Shown here: one piece after another, positions 1 through 5,845 of the stretch | Layout of the letters: each line of letters starts with the position of its first letter | Position numbering within the stretch: position 1 is the stretch's first letter | Origin: Blastococcus sp. CT_GayMR20 | GTDB taxonomy: Bacteria > Actinomycetota > Actinomycetes > Mycobacteriales > Geodermatophilaceae | Assembly: GCF_004570345.1 (NCBI RefSeq) | Contig: NZ_SPQM01000169.1 | Span: 1 to 8,793, forward strand | Length of the DNA stretch: 8,793 bases | Direction: 5' to 3' | Position numbers and translations under genes: made by a program | Notes under the pieces: model-generated | Databases searched by the model: none | What the model was told of the DNA's origin: nothing | The model's input: the letters and a program-made list of their open reading frames with translations, nothing else

Positions 1-2
1 TG

Positions 3-677
3 CGGCAGTCGCTGCTGGGCAAGGCCGCCGAGCGCGGCGTGGTCGAGATCGCCGTCCACGACCTGCGGCAGTGGACGGACGACGTCCACCGCACCGTCGA
101 CGACTCGCCCTACGGCGGCGGCCCCGGGATGGTCATGCGCCCCGAGCCGTGGGGACGGGCCCTGGACGCCGTCCGCCCGCCCGGGACCCGGCTCGTGGTG
201 CCGACCCCGGCCGGGCAGCCGTTCACCCAGGCGATGGCGGCTGCATGGTCCGCCGAACCGGGGCTGGTCTTCGCCTGCGGCCGGTACGAGGGCATCGACC
301 AGCGGGTGGCCGACTGGGCCGCCGAGGCCGGGCCGGTGTCGGAGGTGTCGATCGGCGACTACGTGCTGGCCGGCGGGGAGTCCGCCGTCCTCGTGATGGT
401 GGAGGCGGTCACCCGGCTGCTGCCCGGCGTCGTCGGCAACCGGGAGTCCGTGGAGTTCGACTCGCACGCCGACGGGCTGCTCGAGGGGCCGTCCTACACC
501 CGGCCCGCGTCCTGGCGCGGCCTCGAGGTGCCCCCGGTGCTGCTGTCCGGCGACCACGCGGCCATCGCCCGCTGGCGGCGCGCTGAGTCCCTCCGGCGTA
601 CGTCGAGCCGCCGTCCCGATCTGCTGGACCCTGCGTCGCTGCCCGAGGCCGACCGGGCGCTGCTCGACGATGAGTGA
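3..677 (+). CDS. trmD: tRNA (guanine-N1-)-methyltransferase TrmD, 5' end missing
   Basis: Methylates G37 of tRNAs (m1G37) with S-adenosylmethionine, which prevents +1 frameshifting; cytoplasmic, normally a dimer with a trefoil-knot SAM site. The frame is open to the window edge. The GTG at 39 is internal, because the reading [12 protein letters not shown] upstream of it is typical TrmD sequence; about 16 N-terminal residues are probably missing. Visible family signatures are GGGPGMVM (nt 114-137), the knot segment [11 protein letters not shown] (276-308) and [11 protein letters not shown] (348-380). A C-terminal block follows with HADGLL, YTRP and a PPVLLSGDH run. The downstream Nudix gene starts inside its last codons (8-nt overlap), and rplS follows, as in the usual rpsP-rimM-trmD-rplS order. 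The assignment is secure. Confidence 0.97.
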   Translation, partial: RQSLLGKAAERGVVEIAVHDLRQWTDDVHRTVDDSPYGGGPGMVMRPEPWGRALDAVRPPGTRLVVPTPAGQPFTQAMAAAWSAEPGLVFACGRYEGIDQRVADWAAEAGPVSEVSIGDYVLAGGESAVLVMVEAVTRLLPGVVGNRESVEFDSHADGLLEGPSYTRPASWRGLEVPPVLLSGDHAAIARWRRAESLRRTSSRRPDLLDPASLPEADRALLDDE

Positions 678-1170
678 GAAGGCGTGGGTGCGGGCGACGG
701 CTCGCGTCGTCGTCCTCGATCCCGCCGGCCGGGTGCTCCTGCTCGGGGCGCGGCTGACCGATCCGGCGGTGCCGCCCGGCGACGTCCTGTTCTGGTACAC
801 GCCCGGCGGGGGAGTGGAGGACGGCGAGAGCCTGCGCGCCGCCGCCGTCCGGGAGCTCGCCGAGGAGATCGGCCTGGTCGTCGACCCGGCGGCGCTGGAG
901 GGCCCGGTCTGGCTCCGCCGGCACGTGGGCGCGTTCGCCGGGGTGGACATCGACTCCCGCGAGACCTTCTTCGTCCTCCGCGACGTCGTCCACGAGGTGG
1001 ACGCGAGCGGACGCACCGAGCTGGAGGTGCTGGGCGAGGAGCCGCACCGCTGGTGGACCGCCGCCGAGATCGCCGCCGGCACCGTGGAGTTCGCGCCGCG
1101 TGACCTCGCGGACCGGCTCCGCGAGCTGCTCGACGGGCCCTGGACCGGGCCGCCGCGCATCGTCGCCTGA
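670..1170 (+). CDS. Nudix hydrolase domain protein
   Basis: A 166-aa member of the Nudix superfamily, which hydrolyses nucleoside diphosphates linked to another group, using Mg2+ or Mn2+. The complete Nudix box G-x5-E-x7-REUxEExGU is present: G47, E53, R61-E62, E65-E66 and G68. A beta-strand-rich N-terminus (residues 7-26) precedes it and a TPGGG turn sits just before the box. The substrate cannot be read from the sequence; a house-cleaning or nucleotide-sugar role is only a possibility. The ATG at 670 overlaps the trmD stop by 8 nt, so the two are probably co-transcribed and translationally coupled. A Nudix gene is not a standard part of the trmD-rplS pair and looks like an insertion into the conserved order. 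Length is normal for a single-domain Nudix protein. Confidence 0.93.
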   Translation: MSEKAWVRATARVVVLDPAGRVLLLGARLTDPAVPPGDVLFWYTPGGGVEDGESLRAAAVRELAEEIGLVVDPAALEGPVWLRRHVGAFAGVDIDSRETFFVLRDVVHEVDASGRTELEVLGEEPHRWWTAAEIAAGTVEFAPRDLADRLRELLDGPWTGPPRIVA

Positions 1171-1183
1171 AGATGTGGCACAG

Positions 1184-1189
1184 TAGAGA
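1184..1189 (+). promoter_or_regulatory. Possible -10 element for rplS
   Basis: TAGAGA lies 14 nt after the Nudix stop codon, within TGTGGCACAGTAGAG, and could be the -10 of an rplS promoter, leaving a leader of roughly 130 nt. No clear -35 is visible. The interval between the Nudix gene and rplS is too long for simple translational coupling, which argues for a separate promoter. Tentative. Confidence 0.28.
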
Positions 1190-1325
1190 GCTGCTGCAGA
1201 CCGTCGGCGCGGGTCGACGATGGCTCCACGACGCGCCGCAGCCACCGACTCGGACGGCCGGGCTTTCCGCTGTCTGCACCGAACGACGACGCCTGATACA
1301 TGGCCAGAACATGAGGACTGCCGAG
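1190..1325 (+). promoter_or_regulatory. rplS 5' leader / untranslated region
   Basis: This stretch of about 136 nt precedes rplS. The reading frame happens to stay open upstream to an ATG at 1173, but that extension (residues such as WHSRELL and CTERRR) is not ribosomal-protein-like. A short inverted pair, TGGCT and AGCCA, occurs near 1220-1255. Leaders of r-protein genes often carry autoregulatory structures (an L19 leader is known in Bacillota), but I cannot recognise a defined one here. Confidence 0.3.
1313..1317 (+). promoter_or_regulatory. Shine-Dalgarno site that fixes the rplS start
   Basis: GAGGA lies 8 nt before the ATG at 1326. It falls inside or downstream of the in-frame ATG codons at 1173 and 1311, so it only fits a start at 1326. 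Confidence 0.6.
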
Positions 1326-1682
1326 ATGAACACCCTGGACGCACTCGACGCCGACTCGTTGCGCGACGACATCCCCGACTTCCGCCCCGGGGACTCCGTC
1401 AAGGTCCACGTGCGCGTGGTCGAGGGCAACCGCTCGCGCATCCAGGTCTTCCAGGGGGTCGTCATCCGCCGGCAGGGCGGCGGCATCCGCGAGACCTTCA
1501 CCGTCCGCAAGGTGAGCTTCGGCGTGGGCGTCGAGCGGACCTTCCCGGTGCACACGCCGGTCGTCGAGAAGATCGAGGTCGTCACCCGCGGTGACGTCCG
1601 TCGGGCGAAGCTCTACTACCTCCGCGAGCTCCGCGGCAAGGCCGCCAAGATCAAGGAGAAGCGCGACGCCATCACGCGCTGA
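1326..1682 (+). CDS. rplS: 50S ribosomal protein L19
   Basis: Structural protein of the large ribosomal subunit, located at the interface with the 30S subunit. The 118-aa product begins MNTLDALD and contains the L19 core: [20 protein letters not shown], the VIRRQGGG loop, [19 protein letters not shown], and a basic C-terminus with RRAKLYYLR and KAAKIKEKR. The length matches actinobacterial L19. The start at 1326 is chosen over the upstream ATGs at 1173 and 1311 because of the GAGGA site at 1313-1317 and because family similarity begins there. A terminator-like hairpin follows the stop, so rplS probably ends its transcription unit. Assignment secure; start nearly so. Confidence 0.97.
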   Translation: MNTLDALDADSLRDDIPDFRPGDSVKVHVRVVEGNRSRIQVFQGVVIRRQGGGIRETFTVRKVSFGVGVERTFPVHTPVVEKIEVVTRGDVRRAKLYYLRELRGKAAKIKEKRDAITR

Positions 1683-1691
1683 CACGCCCTG

Positions 1692-1713
1692 ACGGCCGGT
1701 CTTGACCGGCTGT
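1692..1713 (+). terminator. Hairpin terminator after rplS
   Basis: A perfect 7-bp inverted repeat GCCGGTC / GACCGGC (1695-1701 and 1704-1710) is separated by TT. It can extend outward by one G-T and two further pairs (1692-1694 with 1711-1713). There is no long T-run, as is usual for terminators in high-GC Actinomycetota. It lies 10 nt after the rplS stop. Confidence 0.6.
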
Positions 1714-1737
1714 GCTCGCGGCGGGTCTCCCGCGCCG

Positions 1738-1743
1738 TACGCT
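1738..1743 (+). promoter_or_regulatory. -10 element for leaderless lepB transcript
   Basis: TACGCT (TANNNT) ends 5 nt before the GTG at 1749 and 8 nt before the ATG at 1752. No Shine-Dalgarno sequence precedes either start. This spacing puts the transcription start at or next to the start codon. Confidence 0.5.
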
Positions 1744-1748
1744 GCTCC

Positions 1749-2687
1749 GTGATGAGCAGCGAACGGCCCGGGGGGCCCGCCGACGTCGATCCCGGGGACG
1801 ACGAGGGCAAGAAGTCGGCGACGTCGGACGTCGCAGCCGAGAACGCCACAGGTGGCCGGGGTTCCCGCCGCCGGAAGGGCGCAGCCAAGAAGGGGTCGCT
1901 CCTGCGCGAGCTGCCCGTGCTGCTGCTGATCGCGTTCGTGCTGGCGCTGATCGTCAAGACGTTCTTCGTGCAGGCGTTCTTCATCCCCTCGGGGTCGATG
2001 GAGCAGACCCTCCACGGGTGCGGCGGGTGCACCGGCGACCGCGTCCTGGTGAACAAGGTCCCGTACTGGTTCGGCGAGCCCGAGCCGGGCGAGATCGTCG
2101 TCTTCAAGGGACCGGACACCTGGACGCCGGAGGTCTCCGTCGCCGAGCCCGGCAACTGGTTCTCCGGAGCGCTCCTGTGGCTGGGCCGCGCCGTCGGGGT
2201 GGCACCGCCCAGCGAGGACGACTTCGTCAAGCGGGTGATCGCCACCGAGGGCCAGACCGTGGAGTGCTGCGACCCCGAGGGCCGCGTGATCGTGGACGGC
2301 GTCGCTCTCGACGAGCCCTACATCTTCGAGAACACCCCCATCGAGACGCGTACGTTCGGCAAGGTCACCGTTCCCGAAGGCCGGCTCTGGGTCATGGGCG
2401 ACCACCGTTCGGCCTCGGCGGACTCCCGTTCGCACTCCAGCGACCGCTACAGCGGCACGATCGCCGTCGAGGACGTCATCGGGAAGGCGGCTGTGATCGT
2501 CTGGCCCGTGAGCCGTTTCGGGCTGCTGGACGCACCCGACATCCAGGGCACGGAGGCGGCCGGCCTCCCGGGGACGTCGTTGACGTCGTCCCGGGTGACG
2601 GCGGCGTCGGCGGCGCCCCTGGTGCTCGGCCTGGCCGGCGCCCTGCCGATCTCGATCTGGCGCCTGCGCCGTTCCCGCGGCGACTGA
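1749..2687 (+). CDS. lepB: Signal peptidase I (type I leader peptidase)
   Basis: Membrane serine protease that removes signal peptides from exported preproteins; the active site faces outward. The 312-aa protein has a charged, disordered cytoplasmic N-terminus (1-53) and a transmembrane helix (about 54-79). The catalytic serine box PSGSM follows (catalytic Ser83, preceding Met84). The lysine-bearing box is DDFVKRVIATEG (general base Lys161), and the conserved GDHR...DSR box is at 217-227. A second hydrophobic segment at about 285-304 followed by basic residues suggests a C-terminal membrane anchor. Cys91/Cys94 and Cys173-Cys174 lie on the external side and could form disulfides. Start is GTG 1749 or the adjacent ATG 1752; the leaderless -10 fits both. 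Position after rplS is standard for Actinomycetota. Confidence 0.96.
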   Translation: MMSSERPGGPADVDPGDDEGKKSATSDVAAENATGGRGSRRRKGAAKKGSLLRELPVLLLIAFVLALIVKTFFVQAFFIPSGSMEQTLHGCGGCTGDRVLVNKVPYWFGEPEPGEIVVFKGPDTWTPEVSVAEPGNWFSGALLWLGRAVGVAPPSEDDFVKRVIATEGQTVECCDPEGRVIVDGVALDEPYIFENTPIETRTFGKVTVPEGRLWVMGDHRSASADSRSHSSDRYSGTIAVEDVIGKAAVIVWPVSRFGLLDAPDIQGTEAAGLPGTSLTSSRVTAASAAPLVLGLAGALPISIWRLRRSRGD

Positions 2688-2901
2688 CCCGCCTTTCCCC
2701 ACCGTTCTTCGGGGCGCTGACCTGGGCCCCGGTGCCGTCGCGCTCTCGACCGCTCCATTCCGGTGTTGCTCGTGGGACTGCCCGCCGCCATTGCTCGGCG
2801 CTGCGATAGCAATCTGAAAAAGGTCGTAAAAGTATTCAAGTATCCGTTTCACCCTTCCGATGGAGACATTGCAAGTTCCCGGAGTCGAAACGGAGTCAGT
2901 T
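2688..2901 (+). promoter_or_regulatory. Intergenic control region with an AT-rich patch upstream of the regulator
   Basis: The gap between lepB and the LuxR-type regulator holds no recognisable gene. A weak hairpin, CCG / CGG around TTCTT with flanking C and G runs (2697-2714), might end lepB transcription. The stretch from about 2806 to 2850 is strikingly AT-rich for this genome, with A-runs and several TAT words, and probably holds the regulator's promoter or protein-binding sites. I cannot fix a single -10/-35 pair. Confidence 0.45.
2890..2895 (+). promoter_or_regulatory. Shine-Dalgarno site favouring the GTG 2902 start
   Basis: ACGGAG lies 6 nt before the GTG at 2902. No comparable purine-rich site precedes the ATG at 2860. 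Confidence 0.45.
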
Positions 2902-3633
2902 GTGTCCGCACCTATGGCGAGCAATGCCCGCGGGGTCACCCGCGTGCTTCTCCTCGCTGACGCGCCCGTCCTGCGTCGCGGTCTGGTCAGCATGATCAAC
3001 GAGACGGCAGGCATGCAGTCGGTGGGTACGCCCGGCGAACTGCGTCGCGCCCTCACGCTGGTCGAGTCGGCCCGCCCCGACGCGGTCGTCGTCGAGCTCG
3101 GCTCCGGCCGCGCCGCGACCCTCAACGCCTGCCGCGACCTGCGGCGCCGCTTCCCCCGTGTCGCGATCGTCGCGCTGGCGACGTCCGAGGACCCGGCCGT
3201 CGTGAACGAGGCGATCGCGGCGGGTGTCCGCGGCTACCTCATGATCAACACGTCGCCGACGCTGCTCGGCTGGGCGATCCTGGCGGCTCGCGCCGGCCGG
3301 ACCGTCGTCGACCCGCAGATCCGCCGGGTCGAGCCGTCCGACGTGCCGGTGGCCAAGCCGTTCACGCCGGAGGTGCCCCTGACCCGGCGCGAGTCCGACG
3401 TGCTCGACGAGCTCCTCCAGGGCCAGTCGAACCGCCAGATCGGCCGCAACCTCTTCATCAGCGAGGACACCGTCAAGTCCCACGTCAAGGCCATCCTGCG
3501 CAAGCTGGGTGCCCGCGACCGGGCGCACGCGGTCTCGCTGGTGCTGTCCAACCGCCAGCCCGGCTGCACCTGCGGCCACTCGGCCGCCGCAGCCGAGCTG
3601 CCGGTGACCGACCCGGTCGACGCCGACATCTGA
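2902..3633 (+). CDS. Atypical LuxR/NarL-type response regulator with degenerate receiver
   Basis: A probable DNA-binding transcription factor of 243 aa from GTG 2902, or 257 aa from ATG 2860 (numbering below uses the latter). Residues 27-150 have a NarL-type receiver fold. However, the phosphoacceptor position in PDAVVVEL is Glu79 instead of Asp, the N-terminal acidic pair is reduced to ADAP, and the usual switch Lys (GYLLKD) is replaced in GYLMINTSP. It therefore probably does not work by Asp phosphorylation. Residues 174-230 are a LuxR HTH (LTRRESDVLDEL, SNRQIGRNLFISEDTVKSH), close in style to the Streptomyces regulators BldM and WhiI, which also work without phosphorylation. The C-terminal tail holds Cys236, Cys238 and His240. 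No sensor kinase is adjacent. Target genes are unknown. It sits alone between an AT-rich promoter region and a strong terminator. Confidence 0.88.
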   Translation: MSAPMASNARGVTRVLLLADAPVLRRGLVSMINETAGMQSVGTPGELRRALTLVESARPDAVVVELGSGRAATLNACRDLRRRFPRVAIVALATSEDPAVVNEAIAAGVRGYLMINTSPTLLGWAILAARAGRTVVDPQIRRVEPSDVPVAKPFTPEVPLTRRESDVLDELLQGQSNRQIGRNLFISEDTVKSHVKAILRKLGARDRAHAVSLVLSNRQPGCTCGHSAAAAELPVTDPVDADI

Positions 3634-3658
3634 CCGACTGCACCACCGCTCCGGCACC

Positions 3659-3691
3659 CCGGGCCGGCCTCCCTCGCGGAGGCCGGCCCGG
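3659..3691 (+). terminator. Strong 14-bp hairpin terminator after the regulator
   Basis: Perfect inverted repeat with arms 3659-3672 and 3678-3691 and the 5-nt loop CTCGC, all G+C apart from one A-T pair. It lies 25 nt after the regulator stop and 65 nt before rnhB. It has no T-run, the usual actinobacterial form, and insulates the regulator from rnhB. Confidence 0.85.
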
Positions 3692-3741
3692 AGTGCGTCC
3701 GGGGTCGGGTGTGCCGCCGTCGGGGTCGCACGGGGACGTCG

Positions 3742-3747
3742 TAGGGT
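3742..3747 (+). promoter_or_regulatory. -10 element for rnhB, probably leaderless
   Basis: TAGGGT (TANNNT) ends 9 nt before the ATG at 3757, which has no Shine-Dalgarno sequence. Transcription would start at or a few bases before the ATG. It follows the strong terminator, so it would be the promoter of rnhB and the DUF2469 gene. Confidence 0.5.
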
Positions 3748-3756
3748 CGGTGCGCC

Positions 3757-4533
3757 ATGGCGCTCCGATCCATCCACTCCGAAGCGAGCCCGGCCGCACG
3801 CAGCCGGCGCACGATCGTGAACGACGACCGTCCCGACGCGCTCTGGGACATGGAGCGCTCCCTGCGCCGCCGCGGTTTCTCCGCCGTCGCGGGTGCCGAC
3901 GAGGCCGGGCGCGGTGCCTGCGCGGGGCCCCTCGTGGCCGCCGCCTGCGTCCTTCCCCCGGGCCGGCGGGGCCGCGTGCCCGGGCTGGCCGACTCCAAGC
4001 TGCTCACCGCCGCCGCGCGCGAGCGGGTCTACGCCGAGGTCGTCGACCGCGCGGTGTCCTGGTCGGTCGTGGTCATGCCGGTCGAGGACCTCGACGCCCG
4101 CGGCATGCACGTCACGAACATCGAGGCACTGCGCCGGGCGGTCTGGAACCTCGACCCCGAACCGGACTACGTGCTCACCGACGGGTTCCCGGTACCGGGC
4201 CTGGCCCGCCCGGGTCTCGCGGTCTGGAAGGGCGACCGGGTCGCTGCGTGCGTCGCCGCCGCGTCGGTGCTGGCCAAGGTGACCCGCGACCGGATGATGC
4301 TCGAGCTGCACGAGAAGTGGCCGGAGTACGACTTCGCCGGCCACAAGGGCTACATCACCGACGTGCACAGCGCCGCCCTGGAGCGGCACGGGCCCTGCCC
4401 CGAGCACCGCATGCGGTTCGTCAACGTGCGCAGCGCCCGCGACGCGCACATGGCGCGGGGAGTCCGGGTCACGGCGCCGCTCGGCATGGTCGATGATGGG
4501 GACATGGTCCCTGAGCTGGAAGAGCTGCGATGA
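3757..4533 (+). CDS. rnhB: Ribonuclease HII
   Basis: Cleaves the RNA strand of RNA-DNA hybrids and nicks 5' of single ribonucleotides in DNA, starting ribonucleotide excision repair; cytoplasmic, metal dependent. The 258-aa protein carries the RNase HII signature GADEAGRG with Asp48 and Glu49, followed by DSKLL. Asp142 lies in TDGFP and Asp178 in the conserved SVLAKVTRDRMM block. The GRG motif (51-53) and the tyrosine in HKGY (199) are the family's ribonucleotide-junction readers. The first 40 or so residues are not part of the core fold; an ATG at codon 32 is an alternative start, but the TAGGGT element supports 3757. The stop overlaps the ATG of the DUF2469 gene (ATGA), the usual rnhB-DUF2469 pair of Actinomycetota. 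Confidence 0.96.
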   Translation: MALRSIHSEASPAARSRRTIVNDDRPDALWDMERSLRRRGFSAVAGADEAGRGACAGPLVAAACVLPPGRRGRVPGLADSKLLTAAARERVYAEVVDRAVSWSVVVMPVEDLDARGMHVTNIEALRRAVWNLDPEPDYVLTDGFPVPGLARPGLAVWKGDRVAACVAAASVLAKVTRDRMMLELHEKWPEYDFAGHKGYITDVHSAALERHGPCPEHRMRFVNVRSARDAHMARGVRVTAPLGMVDDGDMVPELEELR

Positions 4534-4850
4534 GCACCGAGGACCTCGAGAAGTACGAGACCGAGATGGAGCTGCAGCTCTATCGCGAGTACCGGGACAT
4601 CGTCCGGCAGTTCACCTACGTGGTGGAGACCGAGCGGCGCTTCTACCTCGCCAACTCCGTCGACCTGCAGGTGCGGGAAGCCGGGGGAGAGGTCTACTTC
4701 GAGCTGAAGCTCTCCGACGCCTGGGTCTGGGACATGTACCGGCCCGCGCGCTTCGTGCGCAACGTCCGCGTGCTGACGTTCAAGGACGTCAACGTGGAGG
4801 AGCTGGACAAGCCCGACCTCGAACTGCCGGACAACCCGCGCATCCAGTAG
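4530..4850 (+). CDS. DUF2469 family protein
   Basis: A 106-aa acidic protein of the actinobacterial DUF2469 family, whose function is not known to me. It begins MSTEDLEKYETEMELQLYRE and continues with a glutamate/aromatic-rich region (FTYVVETERRFYLAN), VYFELKLSDAWVWDMYRP and VRVLTFKDVNVEEL, all hallmarks of this strongly conserved family. It has no signal peptide or membrane segment, so it is probably cytoplasmic. The ATG overlaps the rnhB stop by 4 nt, indicating translational coupling and a possible link with nucleic-acid repair. It ends 6 nt before the stop of a convergent minus-strand gene. Confidence 0.95.
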   Translation: MSTEDLEKYETEMELQLYREYRDIVRQFTYVVETERRFYLANSVDLQVREAGGEVYFELKLSDAWVWDMYRPARFVRNVRVLTFKDVNVEELDKPDLELPDNPRIQ

Positions 4851-4856
4851 CCCGCG

Positions 4857-5093
4857 CTACTCGTCGTCACCGCCCTGGACGCGCTCCAGGTTGGTGATGT
4901 CGAAGACCTCGGTCGCCGAGACCACGGAGATCGGCGCACCGACGGCGAGGGACTTCATCGTCAGCCAGCCCGGCGGGAAGAACCGGACGTAGGCGTCGAC
5001 GGGCGGTCGGTTGGAGAGCATCGCCGAGCGGAGCCGCACGGTGGCCTTGTAGGTGTCCCGGTCGTTGACCTGCACGACTGCCTCCACGTACAT
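4857..5093 (-). CDS. Small conserved-looking hypothetical protein (minus strand)
   Basis: A 78-aa protein I do not recognise. It begins MYVEAVVQVNDRDTYKATV, has a central RFFPPGWLTMKSLAVGAP segment that looks beta-rich, and ends in an acidic tail (GGDDE). There is no signal peptide, membrane helix or catalytic motif. Support for it being real: it exactly fills the gap between the DUF2469 gene and the yraN promoter region, its stop lies 6 nt from the DUF2469 stop, and it has a TAGCGT -10-like element 6 nt upstream of its ATG. The amino-acid composition is balanced, unlike the Arg/Ala/Pro-rich shadow frames here. It is the only minus-strand gene in the window. A short beta-barrel or wing-like domain is possible but unproven. 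Confidence 0.72.
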   Translation of the reverse strand: MYVEAVVQVNDRDTYKATVRLRSAMLSNRPPVDAYVRFFPPGWLTMKSLAVGAPISVVSATEVFDITNLERVQGGDDE

Positions 5094-5099
5094 GCCGCG

Positions 5100-5105
5100 A
5101 CGCTA
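5100..5105 (-). promoter_or_regulatory. -10 element for the minus-strand gene, probably leaderless
   Basis: On the minus strand TAGCGT (TANNNT) ends 6 nt before the ATG at 5093-5091, the same arrangement as at lepB and rnhB, with no Shine-Dalgarno sequence. Confidence 0.48.
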
Positions 5106-5136
5106 GCGGGCAGGGGACGCCGTCCGGGCCGATCCG

Positions 5137-5166
5137 TCCACAGCCTCACCGCTCCTCCACAACCTC
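5137..5166 (+). repeat. Short direct repeat TCCACARCCTC
   Basis: TCCACAGCCTC (5137-5147) and TCCACAACCTC (5156-5166) match at 10 of 11 positions and are 19 nt apart start to start, close to two helical turns. They lie between the divergent minus-strand gene and yraN and could be a regulator site. TCCACA is also the core of a DnaA box, but the full box is absent. Confidence 0.35.
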
Positions 5167-5175
5167 GATGCCGGT

Positions 5176-5571
5176 ATGGGCACCGCGGCCCCGGGTCGGC
5201 ACGGTCGTCCCGTGTCCACCACCCTCGACCTCGGCTCGCTCGGCGAGCGCATCGCGGTCGCCTTCCTGACCGACGCCGGCCTGCGCGTGCTCGACCGCAA
5301 CTGGCGCTGCCGCGAGGGCGAGCTCGACATCGTCGCGCGCGAGGGCGACGCCCTGGTGTTCTGCGAGGTCAAGGCGCGGCGGGGTGTCGGATACGGACTC
5401 CCTGTCCAGGCAGTCACCATCGCCAAGCAGCGAAGGCTCCGCGTGCTCGCGCAGCGCTGGCTGGCCGCGCACGACGAGCACGCCCCTGACCTGCGCTTCG
5501 ACGTGGTCGGCGTCCTCGTGCGGGCCTGCGGCCCGGCCGTGGTCACGCACCTGCGGGCGGCGTTCCAGTGA
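5176..5571 (+). CDS. yraN: YraN / UPF0102 family endonuclease-like protein
   Basis: Member of UPF0102, a small family with a restriction-endonuclease-like fold and unclear function, commonly next to comM/dprA or rnhB. Using ATG 5176 (131 aa), the nuclease-type residues are Glu24 in LGE, Asp51 in GELDIV and the E64-V-K66 triad in FCEVKARR, so the fold's active site looks intact. Start choice is uncertain: GTG 5212 would give a 119-aa protein beginning VSTTLDLGSLGE, close to where family similarity begins, and the first 12 codons look unconserved. No good Shine-Dalgarno sequence decides. Its stop overlaps the comM GTG (GTGA), so the two form an operon and are probably coupled. Confidence 0.93.
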   Translation: MGTAAPGRHGRPVSTTLDLGSLGERIAVAFLTDAGLRVLDRNWRCREGELDIVAREGDALVFCEVKARRGVGYGLPVQAVTIAKQRRLRVLAQRWLAAHDEHAPDLRFDVVGVLVRACGPAVVTHLRAAFQ

Positions 5572-5843
5572 CCCTGGCGCGCACGTGGTCCGTCGGCCTG
5601 GCCGGGGTCCAGGGCGCGATGGTCGAGATCGAGGTCGACATGGCGCAGGGGCTGCCCGGTGTCGTCCTCGTCGGGCTGCCGGACGCCGTCGTGCGGCAGT
5701 CGGTGGACCGCGTCAAGGCGGCGGTGGCGAACACGGGTGGCACGTTCCCGCAGCGGCGGATCACCATCGGGCTGTCGCCGGCCTCCATGCCGAAGCAGGG
5801 GAGCGGTTTCGACCTCGCGGTGTGTCAAGTGGAACACTGTTAG
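5568..5843 (+). pseudogene. comM: comM 5' fragment, interrupted by element integration
   Basis: N-terminal remnant of the Mg-chelatase-like AAA+ ATPase ComM, a helicase that promotes branch migration during natural transformation and recombination; the full protein is about 500 aa. The stub reads as authentic ComM (ARTWSVGLAGVQG, GLPGVVLVGLPDAVVRQSVDRVKAA, ITIGLSPASMPKQGSGFDLAV). After codon 85 the sequence changes to CQVEHC and a TAG at 5841. Only the start of the S5-like N-terminal domain remains; the Walker A/B ATPase is absent, so this fragment cannot act as ComM. It begins with GTG overlapping the yraN stop. The missing 3' part should lie beyond the right end of the element, outside the window, and excision would restore the gene. 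Confidence 0.93.
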
Positions 5844-5845
5844 AC
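5811..5845 (+). other. Probable attL attachment junction in comM
   Basis: ComM coding continues to GACCTCGCGGTG (5811-5822) and then becomes unlike any ComM, so the crossover is probably within about 5817-5825. The comM side would be half of attB. The element side, from about 5822 to the integrase start, would be half of attP and holds a small inverted repeat AGTG-GAA-CACT (5828-5838). Large serine recombinases recombine at a 2-bp core, which cannot be fixed without the right junction or an empty site. Confidence 0.65.

Noticed and set aside
1173..1325. N-terminal extension of L19 from the ATG at 1173
   Set aside because: The 51 extra residues do not resemble L19, the rplS Shine-Dalgarno site lies at 1313-1317, and the family starts at MNTLDALD.
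1712..2809. Plus-strand frame of 365 codons overlapping lepB
   Set aside because: It is an Arg/Gly-rich shadow of lepB, which has the Ser83/Lys161 catalytic pair and membrane segments.
2896..4449. Long minus-strand open frame (517 codons) across the regulator and rnhB
   Set aside because: It runs opposite two genes with clear family motifs, and its composition (Gly/Arg/Asp/Ala/His-rich, no domains) is that of a shadow frame in GC-rich DNA.
5137..5166. Replication origin based on TCCACA cores
   Set aside because: Only two partial DnaA-box cores, no full TTNTCCACA box, no AT-rich unwinding region and no dnaA or dnaN nearby.
5384..5845. Recombinase frame extended upstream into yraN and comM
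   Set aside because: The open frame upstream of 5846 lies in host sequence and out of frame with yraN and comM; the catalytic domain begins at GTG 5846.
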